Assembly: GCA_032718475.1 (NCBI GenBank)
Contig: JAUCBJ010004707.1
Location: 1-64,000 of the forward strand
DNA length: 64,000 nt
DNA from: Nemertoderma westbladi
Lineage: Eukaryota > Xenacoelomorpha > Nemertodermatida > Nemertodermatidae
Direction: 5' to 3'
Positions within the stretch are counted from its first letter, which is position 1, and each line of letters opens with the position of its first letter. A program made the position numbers and the translations under genes. The notes beneath the pieces are model-generated. The model was not told the origin of the DNA and did not search any database. It saw nothing but the letters and a program-made list of their open reading frames with translations. This document shows, in pieces, positions 13,701 to 28,700 of the stretch.

Positions 13701-16700
13701 CCATAGAGGTTACACGTGAGTTACAATCCATAGAGGTTACACGTGAGTTACAGCCCATAGAGGTTACACGTGAGTTACAGTCCATAGAAGTTATACGTGA
13801 GTTACAGTCCATATTGAGGTTACACGTGAGTTACAGTCCATAGAAGTTACTCGTGAGTTACAATCCATAGAGGTTACACGTGAGTTACAGTCCATATTGA
13901 GGTTACACGTGAGTTACAGTCCATAGAGGTTACACGTGAGTTGCAATCCATAGAGGTTACACGTGAGTTACAGTCCATATTGAGGTTACACGTGAGTTAC
14001 AGTCCATAGAGGTTACTCGTGAGTTACAATCCATAGAGGTTACACGTGAGTTACAGTCCATATTGAGGTTACACGTGAGTTGCAATCCATAGAGGTTACA
14101 CGTGAGTTACACTCCATATTGAGGTTACACGTGAGTTACAGTCCATATTGAGGTTACACGTGAGTTACAGCCCATAGAGGTTACACGTGAGTTACAATCC
14201 ATAGAGGTTACACGTGAGTTACAGCCCATAGAGGTTACACGTGAGTTACAATCCATAGAGGTTACACGTGAGTTACAGTCCATATTGAGGTTACAGGTGA
14301 GTTACAGTCCATATTGAGGTTACACGTGAGTTACAGCCCATAGAGGTTACACGTGAGTTACAATCCATAAAGGTTACACGTGAGTTACAGCCCATAGAGG
14401 TTACACGTGAGTTACAGTCCATAGAGGTTACACGTGAGTTACAATCCATAGAGGTTACACGTGAGTTACAGTCCATAGAGGTTACACGTGAGTTACAGTC
14501 CATATTGAGGTTACACGTGAGTTACAGTCCATATTGAGGTTACACGTGAGTTACAGCCCATAGAGGTTACACGTGAGTTACAATCCATAGAGGTTACACG
14601 TGAGTTACAGTCCATAGAGGTTACACGTGAGTTACAATCCATAGAGGTTACACGTGAGTTACAGTCCATATTGAGGTTACACGTGAGTTACAGTCCATAT
14701 TGAGGTTACACGTGAGTTACAGCCCATAGAGGTTACACGTGAGTTACAATCCATAGAGGTTACACGTGAGTTACAGCCCATAGAGGTTACACGTGAGTTA
14801 CAGTCCATAGAAGTTATACGTGAGTTACAGTCCATATTGAGGTTACACGTGAGTTACAGTCCATAGAAGTTACTCGTGAGTTACAATCCATAGAGGTTAC
14901 ACGTGAGTTACAGTCCATATTGAGGTTACACGTGAGTTACAGTCCATAGAGGTTACACGTGAGTTGCAATCCATAGAGGTTACACGTGAGTTACAGTCCA
15001 TATTGAGGTTACACGTGAGTTACAGTCCATAGAGGTTACTCGTGAGTTACAATCCATAGAGGTTACACGTGAGTTACAGTCCATATTGAGGTTACACGTG
15101 AGTTGCAATCCATAGAGGTTACACGTGAGTTACACTCCATATTGAGGTTACACGTGAGTTACAGTCCATATTGAGGTTACACGTGAGTTACAGCCCATAG
15201 AGGTTACACGTGAGTTACAATCCATAGAGGTTACACGTGAGTTACAGCCCATAGAGGTTACACGTGAGTTACAATCCATAGAGGTTACACGTGAGTTACA
15301 GTCCATATTGAGGTTACACGTGAGTTACAGTCCATATTGAGGTTACACGTGAGTTACAGCCCATAGAGGTTACACGTGAGTTACAATCCATAGAGGTTAC
15401 ACGTGAGTTACAGCCCATAGAGGTTACACGTGAGTTACAATCCATAGAGGTTACACGTGAGTTACAGTCCATAGAGGTTACACGTGAGTTACAGTCCATA
15501 GAGGTTACACGTGAGTTACAGTCCATAGAGGTTACACGTGAGTTACAGTCCATAGAGGTTACACGTGAGTTACAATCCATAGAGGTTACACGTGAGTTAC
15601 AGTCCATAGAGGTTACACGTGAGTTACAATCCATAGAGGTTACACGTGAGTTACAGTCCATAGAGGTTACACGTGAGTTACAGTCCATATTGAGGTTACA
15701 CGTGAGTTACAGTCCATATTGAGGTTACACGTGAGTTACAGCCCATAGAGGTTACACGTGAGTTACAATCCATAGAGGTTACACGTGAGTTACAGTCCAT
15801 AGAGGTTACACGTGAGTTACAATCCATAGAGGTTACACGTGAGTTACAGTACATAGAGGTTACACGTGAGTTACAGTCCATATTGAGGTTACACGTGAGT
15901 TACAGCCCATAGAGGTTACACGTGAGTTACAATCCATAGAGGTTACACGTGAGTTACAGTCCATAGAGGTTACACGTGAGTTACAATCCATAGAGGTTAC
16001 ACGTGAGTTACAGTCCATAGAGGTTACTCGTGAGTTACAATCCATAGAGGTTACACGTGAGTTACAGTCCATATTGAGGTTACACGTGAGTTGCAATCCA
16101 TAGAGGTTACACGTGAGTTACAGTCCATATTGAGGTTACACGTGAGTTACAGTCCATAGAGGTTACTCGTGAGTTACAATCCATAGAGGTTACACGTGAG
16201 TTACAGTCCATATTTAGGTTACACGTGAGTTGCAATCCATAGAGGTTACACGTGAGTTACACTCCATATTGAGGTTACACGTGAGTTACAGTCCATATTG
16301 AGGTTACACGTGAGTTACAGCCCATAGAGGTTACACGTGAGTTACAATCCATAGAGGTTACACGTGAGTTACAGCCCATAGAGGTTACACGTGAGTTACA
16401 ATCCATAGAGGTTACACGTGAGTTACAGTCCATATTGAGGTTACAGGTGAGTTACAGTCCATATTGAGGTTACACGTGAGTTACAGCCCATAGAGGTTAC
16501 ACGTGAGTTACAATCCATAGAGGTTACACGTGAGTTACAGCCCATAGAGGTTACACGTGAGTTACAATCCATAGAGGTTACACGTGAGTTACAGTCCATA
16601 GAGGTTACACGTGAGTTACAGCCCATAGAGGTTACACGTGAGTTACAATCCATAGAGGTTACACGTGAGTTACAGCCCATAGAGGTTACACGTGAGTTAC

Positions 16701-19700
16701 AATCCATAGAGGTTACACGTGAGTTACAGTCCATAGAGGTTACACGTGAGTTACAGTCCATAGAGGTTACACGTGAGTTACAATCCATAGAGGTTACACG
16801 TGAGTTACAGTCCATAGAGGTTACACGTGAGTTACAATCCATAGAGGTTACACGTGAGTTACAGTCCATAGAGGTTACACGTGAGTTACAGTCCATATTG
16901 AGGTTACACGTGAGTTACAGTCCATATTGAGGTTACACGTGAGTTACAGCCCATAGAGGTTACACGTGAGTTACAATCCATAGAGGTTACACGTGAGTTA
17001 CAGTCCATAGAGGTTACACGTGAGTTACAATCCATAGAGGTTACACGTGAGTTACAGTCCATATTGAGGTTACACGTGAGTTACAGTCCATATTGAGGTT
17101 ACACGTGAGTTACAGCCCATAGAGGTTACACGTGAGTTACAATCCATAGAGGTTACACGTGAGTTACAGCCCATAGAGGTTACACGTGAGTTACAGTCCA
17201 TAGAAGTTATACGTGAGTTACAGTCCATATTGAGGTTACACGTGAGTTACAGTCCATAGAAGTTACTCGTGAGTTACAATCCATAGAGGTTACACGTGAG
17301 TTACAGTCCATATTGAGGTTACACGTGAGTTACAGTCCATAGAGGTTACACGTGAGTTGCAATCCATAGAGGTTACACGTGAGTTACAGTCCATATTGAG
17401 GTTACACGTGAGTTACAGTCCATAGAGGTTACTCGTGAGTTACAATCCATAGAGGTTACACGTGAGTTACAGTCCATATTGAGGTTACACGTGAGTTGCA
17501 ATCCATAGAGGTTACACGTGAGTTACACTCCATATTGAGGTTACACGTGAGTTACAGTCCATATTGAGGTTACACGTGAGTTACAGCCCATAGAGGTTAC
17601 ACGTGAGTTACAATCCATAGAGGTTACACGTGAGTTACAGCCCATAGAGGTTACACGTGAGTTACAATCCATAGAGGTTACACGTGAGTTACAGTCCATA
17701 TTGAGGTTACACGTGAGTTACAGTCCATATTGAGGTTACACGTGAGTTACAGCCCATAGAGGTTACACTTGAGTTACAATCCATAGAGGTTACACGTGAG
17801 TTACAGCCCATAGAGGTTACACGTGAGTTACAATCCATAGAGGTTACACGTGAGTTACAGTCCATAGAGGTTACACGTGAGTTACAGTCCATAGAGGTTA
17901 CACGTGAGTTACAGTCCATAGAGGTTACACGTGAGTTACAGTCCATAGAGGTTACACGTGAGTTTCAATCCATAGAGGTTACACGTGAGTTACAGTCCAT
18001 AGAGGTTACACGTGAGTTACAATCCATAGAGGTTACACGTGAGTTACAGTCCATAGAGGTTACACGTGAGTTACAGTCCATATTGAGGTTACACGTGAGT
18101 TACAGTCCATATTGAGGTTACACGTGAGTTACAGCCCATAGAGGTTACACGTGAGTTACAATCCATAGAGGTTACACGTGAGTTACAGTCCATAGAGGTT
18201 ACACGTGAGTTACAATCCATAGAGGTTACACGTGAGTTACAGTCCATAGAGGTTACACGTGAGTTACAGTCCATATTGAGGTTACACGTGAGTTACAGCC
18301 CATAGAGGTTACACGTGAGTTACAATCCATAGAGGTTACACGTGAGTTACAGTCCATAGAGGTTACACGTGAGTTACAATCCATAGAGGTTACACGTGAG
18401 TTACAGTCCATAGAGGTTACTCGTGAGTTACAATCCATAGAGGTTACACGTGAGTTACAGTCCATATTGAGGTTACACGTGAGTTGCAATCCATAGAGGT
18501 TACACGTGAGTTACAGTCCATATTGAGGTTACACGTGAGTTACAGTCCATAGAGGTTACTCGTGAGTTACAATCCATAGAGGTTACACGTGAGTTACAGT
18601 CCATATTGAGGTTACACGTGAGTTGCAATCCATAGAGGTTACACGTGAGTTACACTCCATATTGAGGTTACACGTGAGTTACAGTCCATATTGAGGTTAC
18701 ACGTGAGTTACAGCCCATAGAGGTTACACGTGAGTTACAATCCATAGAGGTTACACGTGAGTTACAGCCCATAGAGGTTACACGTGAGTTACAATCCATA
18801 GAGGTTACACGTGAGTTACAGTCCATATTGAGGTTACAGGTGAGTTACAGTCCATATTGAGGTTACACGTGAGTTACAGCCCATAGAGGTTACACGTGAG
18901 TTACAATCCATAAAGGTTACACGTGAGTTACAGCCCATAGAGGTTACACGTGAGTTACAATCCATAGAGGTTACACGTGAGTTACAGTCCATAGAGGTTA
19001 CACGTGAGTTACAGCCCATAGAGGTTACACGTGAGTTACAATCCATAGAGGTTACACGTGAGTTACAGTCCATAGAGGTTACACGTGAGTTACAATCCAT
19101 AGAGGTTACACGTGAGTTACAGTCCATAGAGGTTACACGTGAGTTACAGTCCATAGAGGTTACACGTGAGTTACAATCCATACAGGTTACACGTGAGTTA
19201 CAGTCCATAGAGGTTACACGTGAGTTACAGTCAATATTGAGGTTACACGTGAGTTACAGTCCATATTGAGGTTACACGTGAGTTACAGCCCATAGAGGTT
19301 ACACGTGAGTTACAATCCATAGAGGTTACACGTGAGTTACAGTCCATAGAGGTTACACGTGAGTTACAATCCATAGAGGTTACACGTGAGTTACAGTCCA
19401 TAGAGGTTACACGTGAGTTACAGTCCATATTGAGGTTACACGTGAGTTACAGTCCATAGAGGTTACACGTGAGTTACAGTCCATAGAGGTTACACGTGAG
19501 TTACAGTCCATATTGAGGTTACACGTGAGTTACGGTCCATATTGATGTTACACGTGAGTTACAGTCCATATTGAGGTTACACGTGAGTTACAGTCCATAG
19601 AGGTTACACGTGAGTTACAGTCCATAGTGGTTACACGTGAGTTACAGTCCATATTGTGGTTACACTTGAGTTACAATCCATAGAGGTTACACGTCAGTTA

Positions 19701-22700
19701 CAGTCCATAGAGGTTACACGTGAGTTACAATCCATAGAGGTTACACGTGAGTTACAGTCCATAGAGGTTACACGTGAGTTACGTCCATATTGAGGTTACA
19801 CGTGAGTTACAATCCATAGAGGTTACACGTGAGTTACAGTCCATATTGAGGTTACACGTGAGTTACGGTCCATATTGATGTTACACGTGAGTTCCAGTCC
19901 ATATTGAGGTTACACGTGAGTTACAGTCCATAGAGGTTACTCGTGAGTTACAGTCCATATTGAGGTTACACGTGAGTTACGGTCCATATTGATGTTACAC
20001 GTGAGTTCCAGTCCATATTGAGGTTACACGTGAGTTACAGTCCATAGAGGTTACTCGTGAGTTACAGTCCATATTGAGGTTACACGTGAGTTACGGTCCA
20101 TATTGATGTTACACGTGAGTTCCAGTCCATATTGAGGTTACACGTGAGTTACAGTCCATAGAGATTACTCGTGAGTTACAGTCCATAGATGTTACACGTG
20201 AGTTCCAGTCCATATTGAGGTTACACGTGAGTTACAGTCCATAGAGGTTACACGTTAGTTACAGTCCATAGAGGTTACACGTGAGATACAGTCCATATTG
20301 AGGTTACACGTGAGTTACGGTCCATATTGATGTTACACGTGAGTTACAGTCCATATTGAGGTTACACGTGAGTTACAGTCCATAGAGGTTACACGTGAGT
20401 TACAGTCCATAGAGGTTACCCGTGAGTTACAATCCATAGAGGTTACACGTGAGTTACAGTCCATATTGAGGTTACACGTGAGTTACAGTCCATATTGAGG
20501 TTACACGTGAGTTACAGCCCATAGAGGTTACACGTGAGTTACAATCCATAGAGGTTACACGTGAGTTACAGCCCATAGAGGTTACACGTGAGTTACAATC
20601 CATAGAGGTTACACGTGAGTTACAGCCCATAGAGGTTACACGTGAGTTACAATCCATAGAGGTTACACGTGAGTTACAGTCCATAGAGGTTACACGTGAG
20701 TTACAGTCCATAGAGGTTACACGTGAGTTACAATCCATAGAGGTTACACGGGAGTTACAGCCCATAGAGGTTACACGTGAGTTACAATCCATAGAGGTTA
20801 CACGTGAGTTACAGTCCATTGAGGTTACACGTGAGTTACAGTCCATAGAGGTTACACGTGAGTTACAGTCCATAGAGGTTACACGTGAGTTACAGTCCAT
20901 TGAGGTTACACGTGAGTTACAGTCCATAGAGGTTACACGTGAGTTACAGTCCATAGAGGTTACACGTGAGTTACAATCCATAGAGGTTACACGGGAGTTA
21001 CAGCCCATAGAGGTTACACGTGAGTTACAATCCATAGAGGTTACACGTGAGTTACAGCCCATAGAGGTTACACGTGAGTTACAATCCATAGAGGTTACAC
21101 GTGAGTTACAGTCCATAGAGGTTACACGTGAGTTACAGTCCATAGAGGTTACACGTGAGTTACAATCCATAGAGGTTACACGGGAGTTACAGCCCATAGA
21201 GGTTACACGTGAGATACAGTCCATATTGAGGTTACACGTGAGTTACGGTCCATATTGATGTTACACGTGAGTTACAGTCCATATTGAGGTTACACGTGAG
21301 TTACAGTCCATAGAGGTTACACGTGAGTTACAGTCCATAGAGGTTACCCGTGAGTTACAATCCATAGAGGTTACACGTGAGTTACAGTCCATATTGAGGT
21401 TACACGTGAGTTACAGTCCATATTGAGGTTACACGTGAGTTACAGCCCATAGAGGTTACACGTGAGTTACAATCCATAGAGGTTACACGTGAGTTACAGT
21501 CCATAGAGGTTACACGTGAGTTACAGTCCATAGAGGTTACACGTGAGTTACAATCCATAGAGGTTACACGGGAGTTACAGCCCATAGAGGTTACACGTGA
21601 GTTACAATCCATAGAGGTTACACGTGAGTTACAGTCCATTGAGGTTACACGTGAGTTACAGTCCATAGAGGTTACACGTGAGTTACAGTCCATAGAGGTT
21701 ACACGTGAGTTACAGTCCATAGAGGTTACACGTGAGTTACAGTCCATAGAGGTTACACGTGAGTTACAATCCATAGAGGTTACACGGGAGTTACAGCCCA
21801 TAGAGGTTACACGTGAGTTACAATCCATAGAGGTTACACGTGAGTTACAGTCCATTGAGGTTACACGTGAGTTACAATCCATAGAGGTTACACGTGAGTT
21901 ACAGTCCATAGAGGTTACACGTGAGTTACAGTCCATAGAGGTTACACGTGAGTTACAGACCATAGAGGTTACTCGTGAGTTACAGACCATATAGTTTACA
22001 CGTGAGTTACAGTCCATAGAGGTTACACGTGAGTTACAATCCATAGAGGTTACACGTGAGTTACATAACTGAGTTTAATAACATTGAATGTACTGTTGTC
22101 GAGTAGTAATTTACAGTATTTTAAATGCAGAGCCGATTAATTATTAGACTTCTGAGTTTACTACTGAATGGCCCCACAACGGTCTTTATTGTGACTCATC
22201 TGTTCATTGAATTATTTTGCAGCTAAGAACGAGTTTACCCCCTCGGTTACCGTAGCGACTCCGCCCTGGCCGTATACAACATCCTCCCCAGTTCTTCTCC
22301 CAGAAGACACGCCCAGACTGACCCACTTTGCTACAATGCAGTGCACCGACCAGGACGCCGGCGACGACGGCAATGTCGTCATGGAACTACAAGCAGGTGC
22401 GGTTACTTTCTCTTAATTTAGTGTTTGGTTGTTTACACCTATTTTATTCTACACAGTATCAGATCACGGGGCGGTGCCTGGAATTTAGCCCCAGGCGATC
22501 TCAGGAATGTCTGAGGTGTAAGAAGTCTGAGGAATCCCACTTTTGGCCGAGTCAGCAAATTGAATGGTTGACCTCAGTCGTTTTTGTTTACTAAGGACGT
22601 ATTTATACGTCCTGTTGTTAATGGCTGCCAATGGGGATGGTAGAAGTTTAGGTTATTCTCGCAGTGTTTATTCATCCCATAGGACAGTATACTTACTACC

Positions 22701-25700
22701 CGTTTTACTTAAAACAAGCGCGAAATCGCGCCAAGGTCCTCGTCTACTAACGAATGAAATGTTTCCTTGAATGGCTTACTACCAATCTTACAACAAAAAA
22801 CATTCACCGGAATGAGGGGATTGAACTCGGTACCTGCCAACTGAGCAACTGGGGCCGTATCAATCCTTAATACCAAAACCTAACGTGAAATTAACACCAC
22901 CGACAACAACAACAACAACAACGCAACGGAGTGAATACTAGAGGTCTCGCTACGCGGACCTAAAAAGTGATCTGGAGTTTGGGTTAGAGGTTGGGATGTA
23001 GAATTCAACCAATCAGCGATGAGCTTCTTTTTTTTAGAGAAAGCAGGCGGCTTATTGATTGCAGATTGATTGTACCTTGTACATGGCAGAGGCTTGAAAG
23101 CCCTTGAGAATTCCAACCAATCAGCGTTTATTTCCCTTTCAAGCTTCCACTGTAATTTACTTTGTAAATAAATAAATATAACATTATGACTGAAAAGTGA
23201 AAACCTGGTATTCTTCATAATATTGGTGTACTTCGTAATTGAATTAAAAATATGAATGCATTAAATTAAAAAGATATGGCGCATAAGAATATCATGACAC
23301 CTTTTAAGATAAAAGTCAAATAATTTTAAAATTGTGTCATAACTTCTAGATGATTGGCATTGGCTTAAATGTGTTTTAAAGTTTTCTTAATTTTTAGGTT
23401 CTGGGGGGTTATTTAAAAAAGGGCCTAGTAACTAAAGGGTAAAGGTTAAGACGGTAGGTAGTTTTGACACATTTTATAATTTTTTTCACCAACCTTAGAT
23501 ACCATAATCTCGAATAATGACTTCTGCCTATTAGAATTCATTTTCTCTCATATTTAAATATTTTGTTTGTCTTTTATTCTAATTCAAACAATTAATTTAA
23601 CTATCTTATTTTATTTTATAGACAAATTAATCGTCAGTAATTATTTTATTATTTTATTGTAAATTTCAGGAGGCAACTTCAACAAATGGTTTAGTATTCA
23701 TCCCATTACTGGTGCAATAAAGGTTGCCAGACAACTGGATAAAGAAGCGGCTGGCCTCCCGGCCTCCATCACGCTGGTTGCAGACTGCACTGACCAGTCC
23801 GCTGTAGTTGGTAACAGATTGACTGCCGCATCTAACCCATCAGTGGTCGTTCAATTACAGGTGGGCAATCACCCGATTGTCTCATATTCATAATAGTGCT
23901 TTGTTACCAGAAATAATGTACCGAAACATTGAAATAGATAACATGGAAAAGTTTAAAGAACATAAATCATAAATACAAAACGGTTGTTGATGTCTTCTTG
24001 CATGTCGTCAAGGCGGTCTTTGTTTAATATTAGTGATCTTTAATTTAATAATGTGTAATGCAGCTACAGTACTTATTTATTACAGTAGAAACAAATAGGC
24101 TTTTCTTCCCTATGATTTGAAATAAAATAAATCACCGGGGAACAGGTCTGAAACTTCACTTTAAGTGCGGGATATAAAGTCAAGAATAATTAACTTTTTT
24201 AACAAAAAAAAAATTATATTCACTATTAATTAATTATTAATTATTATTTAATTAATCTAACTATTAATTAATTAAATTAATTCACTGTCAAGGTATATTC
24301 ACTATTATTGGCAAATAACCGGTAAATTGAGGTTATTTATAAATTTTTCATTAAATCGGTATTCTCAATAACCTTCCTAGTACTGTAATATTATTTATAT
24401 ATTTGTTTAGGACGTGAACGACAACGCACCAGTCTGTTCCTCACAATATTTCGCTGTTAGCGCGATGGAAGCCGTCAACTTTGCCTCCACCAACACCCCC
24501 GGAATAGCGACAATATCTGGATGTACCGACGCTGATATTACTGGTCCATTCAACTCACTGGTCTACGTCATTACAAAACAAGTCAGTGTAACAATAAGTT
24601 AATCATATATATAATTATTCCTAATTACATAATTGATCTTATACTTTTTGTTACATGATGTTAAATGTAGCAAATAACCATCTTGTCTTATAGTCTTCCT
24701 TCGTGCGCACCCTGGTAACAATACTGAAGACAATGGCCGCAGTACTGCAGTTAGCCAACCAGATGTTTTTTATTATTTAGTCTGTCTGTCGCTGTGGCAC
24801 CTTTCGTTTCTGTCCATTTTTTTCACATCTATGTAAAATGTTTTCCTGAAAAAAATCTTTTCACATTATGTTGTTACATCGGTGGGTTTAACTCTTATTG
24901 ACTATCTATATTTTCGGAGGAGTTTCCCGTTATTTACATACATACAGACCTCCATACAGACCTCCACGGTCTTATAAAATATCTTCTCATTTTAGGTAAA
25001 AGTTGACAACAGCGTTAGCCCTGCAAAGACCACTGATATAACATCGACTCCGCACTTTAAAATGTCCACCGTGAGTGGGAATAGGGTTGCTGTCAACGAT
25101 AATCCTCCTGGATTCGAGTTAGACTACGAGATTGCGGATCAGAGAGTGTACGAGGTTACCGTGGAAGTTCGCGATAACAATGGAGTCGCGCCCTACTTCA
25201 GTACAGAGGTGCATGTTACTATAGAGGTGAGGTGAAGATTGATAATTAACTATAAAGTCTCATCCCTTTCTTATTTTTACGATTTTAAGCAATTTATTTT
25301 TTATCTTATTAAGACTAAATTATTTTTAGACGTTTTCGAATTACATGTATGTGATTAATATTAACAGGTTCTTCCAAAGAACGAATATACCCCAACGTGG
25401 ACGTTGTCCCCAGAACCTTACGAATTCCATGTTCTAGAAAGCGCCCCGGCCGGCTACATTATTCACACGTTTGGGGAATTCGAGATCTACGACAAAGATT
25501 CCGGGGTACAAGGCGATGTCTCTTTCGAGTTTAACGCGAACCCCGTTAATATCGTGGCGATAGACGACACGGGCCGTAATCTCATACTCACTCAATCTAT
25601 AGACAGGTGGGTCGGAATTAGTAGATCTGTTGTACTGCAAACAGGCAGGTGGACTTAAAAATGAAATGAAATAAATTAAAATAAAATAACATAAAAGTGT

Positions 25701-28700
25701 AATAAAATTTATTGTGTGGTTAACTTGAGAGCAATATTAATATTATATATTATATTAGCCAATCAACTGCGCTTGGCGACTATTATGACTGACGTCAAAT
25801 GAGCAAGTTCCTGAAAAATTTATCTCTAGGGTTTTTTCACATGCTCTTGCACATGAAAACAATAATGAAGACTCGATAAATTTTCCTGAGTCGCCAAACC
25901 CCATTGTATTTGTGTTCCCAAACCCCATTGTATTTGTGTTCCCAAACCCCATTGTATTTGTGTTCCCAAACCCCATTGTATTTGTGTTCCCAAACCCCAT
26001 TGTATTTGTGTTCGCAAACCCCATTGTATTTGTGTTCCCAAACCCCATTGCTTTTGTGTTCCCAAACCCAATTGTATTTGTGTTCCCAAACCCCATTGTA
26101 TTTGTGTTCCCAAACCCCATTGTATTTGTGTTCCCAAACCCCATTGTATTTGTGTTCCCAAACCCCATTGTATTTGTGTTCCCAAACCCCATTGTATTTG
26201 TGTTCGCAAACCCCATTGTATTTGTGTTCCCAAACCCCATTGCTTTTGTGTTCCCAAACCCAATTGTATTTGTGTTCCCAAACCCCATTGTATTTGTGTT
26301 CCCAAACCCCATTGTATTTGTGTTCCCAAACCCCATTGTATTTGTGTTCCCAAACCCCATTGTATTTGTGTTCCCAAACCCCATTGTATTTGTGTTCCCA
26401 AACCCCATTGTATTTGTGAACCCAAACCCCATTACATTTGTGTTCCCAAACCCCATTGTATTTGTGTTCCCAAACCCCATTGTATTTGTGTTCCCAAACC
26501 CCATTGTATTTGTGTTCCCAAACCCCATTGTATTTGTGTACCCAAACCCCATTACATTTGTGTTCCCAAACCCCATTGTATTTGTGTTCCCAAACCCCAT
26601 TGTATTTGTGTTCCCAAACCCCATTGTATTTGTGTTCCCAAACCCCATTGTATTTGTGTTTCCAAACCACATTGCTTTTGTGTTCCCAAACCCCATTGCA
26701 TTTGTGTTCCCAAACCCCATTGTATTTGTGTTCCCAAACCCCATTGTATTTGTGTTCCCAAACCCCATTGTATTTGTGTTCCCAAACCCCATTGTATTTG
26801 TGTTACCAAACCCCATTGTATTTGTGTTCCCAAACCCAATTGTATTTGTGTTCCCAAACCCCATTGTATTTGTGTTCCCATACCCCATTGTATTTGTGTT
26901 CCCAAACCCCATTGTATTTGTGTTCCCAAACACCATTGTATTTGTGTTCCCAAACCCCATTGTATTTGTGTTCCCAAACCCCATTGTATTTGTGTTCCCA
27001 AACCCCATTGTATTTGTGTTCCCAAACCCCATTGTATTTGTGTTCCCAAACCCCATTGTATTTGTGTTCCCAAACCCCATTGTATTTGTGTTCCCAAACC
27101 CCATTGTATTTGTGTTCCCAAACCCCATTGTATTTGTGTTCCCAAACCCCATTGTATTTGTGTTCCCAATCCCCATTGCATTTGTGTTCCCAAACCCCAT
27201 TGTATTTGTGTTCCCAAACCCCATTGTATTTGTGTTCCCAAACCCCATTGTATTTGTGTTCCCAAACCCCATTGTATTTGTGTTCCCAAACCCCATTGTA
27301 TTTGTGTTCCCAAACCCCATTGTATTTGTGTTCCCAAACCCCATTGTATTTGTGTTCCCAAACCCCATTGTATTTGTGTTCCCAAACCCCATTGTGTTTG
27401 TGTTCCCAAACCCCATTGTATTTGTGTTCCCAATCCCCATTGCATTTGTGTTCCCAAACCCCATTGTATTTTTGTTCCCAAACCCCATTGTATTTGTGTT
27501 CCCAAACCCCATTGTATTTGTGTTCCCAAACCCCATTGTATTTTTGTTCCCAAACCCCATTGTATTTGTGTTCCCCCCTTGATTTGTGTTCCCAAACCCC
27601 ATTGTATTTGTGTTCCCAAACCCCTTGTATTTGTGTTCCCCCCTTGTATTTGTGTTCCCAAACCCCATTGTATTTGTGTTCCCAAACCCCATTGTATTTG
27701 TGTTCCCAAACCCCATTGTATTTGTGTTCCCAAACCCCATTGTATTTGTGTTCCCAAACCCCATTGTATTTGTGTTCCCAAACCCCATTGTATTTGTGTT
27801 CCCAAACCCCATTGTATTTGTGTTCCCAAACCCCATTGTATTTGTGTTCCCAAACCCCATTGTATTTGTGTTCCCAAACCCCATTGTATTTGTGTTCCCA
27901 AACCCCATTGTATTTGTGTTCCCAAACCCCATTGTATTTGTGTTCCCAAACCCCATTGTATTTGTGTTCCCAAACCCATTGTATTTGTGTTCCCAAACCC
28001 ATTGTATTTGTGTTCCCAAACCCCATTGTATTTGTGTTCCCAAACCCCATTGCATTTGTGTTCCCAAACCCCATTGTATTTGTGTTCCCAAACCCCATTG
28101 TATTTGTGTTGCCAAACCCCATTGTATTTGTGTTCCCAAACCCCATTGTATTTGTGTTCCCAAACCCCATTGTATTTGTGTTCCCATACCCCATTGTATT
28201 TGTGTTCCCAAACCCCATTGTATTTGTGTACCCAAACCCCATTGTATTTGTGTACCCAAACCCCATTGTATTTGTGTTCCCAAACCCCATTGTATTTGTG
28301 TTCCCACACCCCATTGTATTTGTGTTCCCAAACCCCATTGTATTTGTGTACCCAAACCCCATTGTATTTGTGTTCCCAAACCCCATTGTATTTGTGTTCC
28401 CAAACCCCATTGTATTTGTGTTCCCAAACCCCATTACATTTGTGTACCCAAACCCCATTGTATTTGTGTACCCAAACCCCATTGTATTTGTGTTCCCAAA
28501 CCCCATTGTATTTGTGTACCCAAACCCCATTGTATTTGTGTTCCCAAACCCCATTGTATTTGTGTTCCCAAACCCCATTGTATTTGTGTTCCCAAACCCC
28601 ATTGTATTTGTGTTCCCAAACCCCATTGTATTTGTGTACCCAAACCCCATTGTATTTGTGTTCCCAAACCCCATTGTATTTGTGTTCCCAAACCCCATTG

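Noticed and set aside
10852-22044. Minus-strand repeat peptides (MDCNSRVTS) over the 27/29-bp array
   Set aside because: These are a product of the 27-bp period. They break wherever a 29-bp unit occurs and have no start context or flanking coding sequence.
22880-23218. 112-codon minus-strand open frame in intron 12
   Set aside because: It overlaps an (ACA)n microsatellite and AT-rich DNA, with no family resemblance seen.
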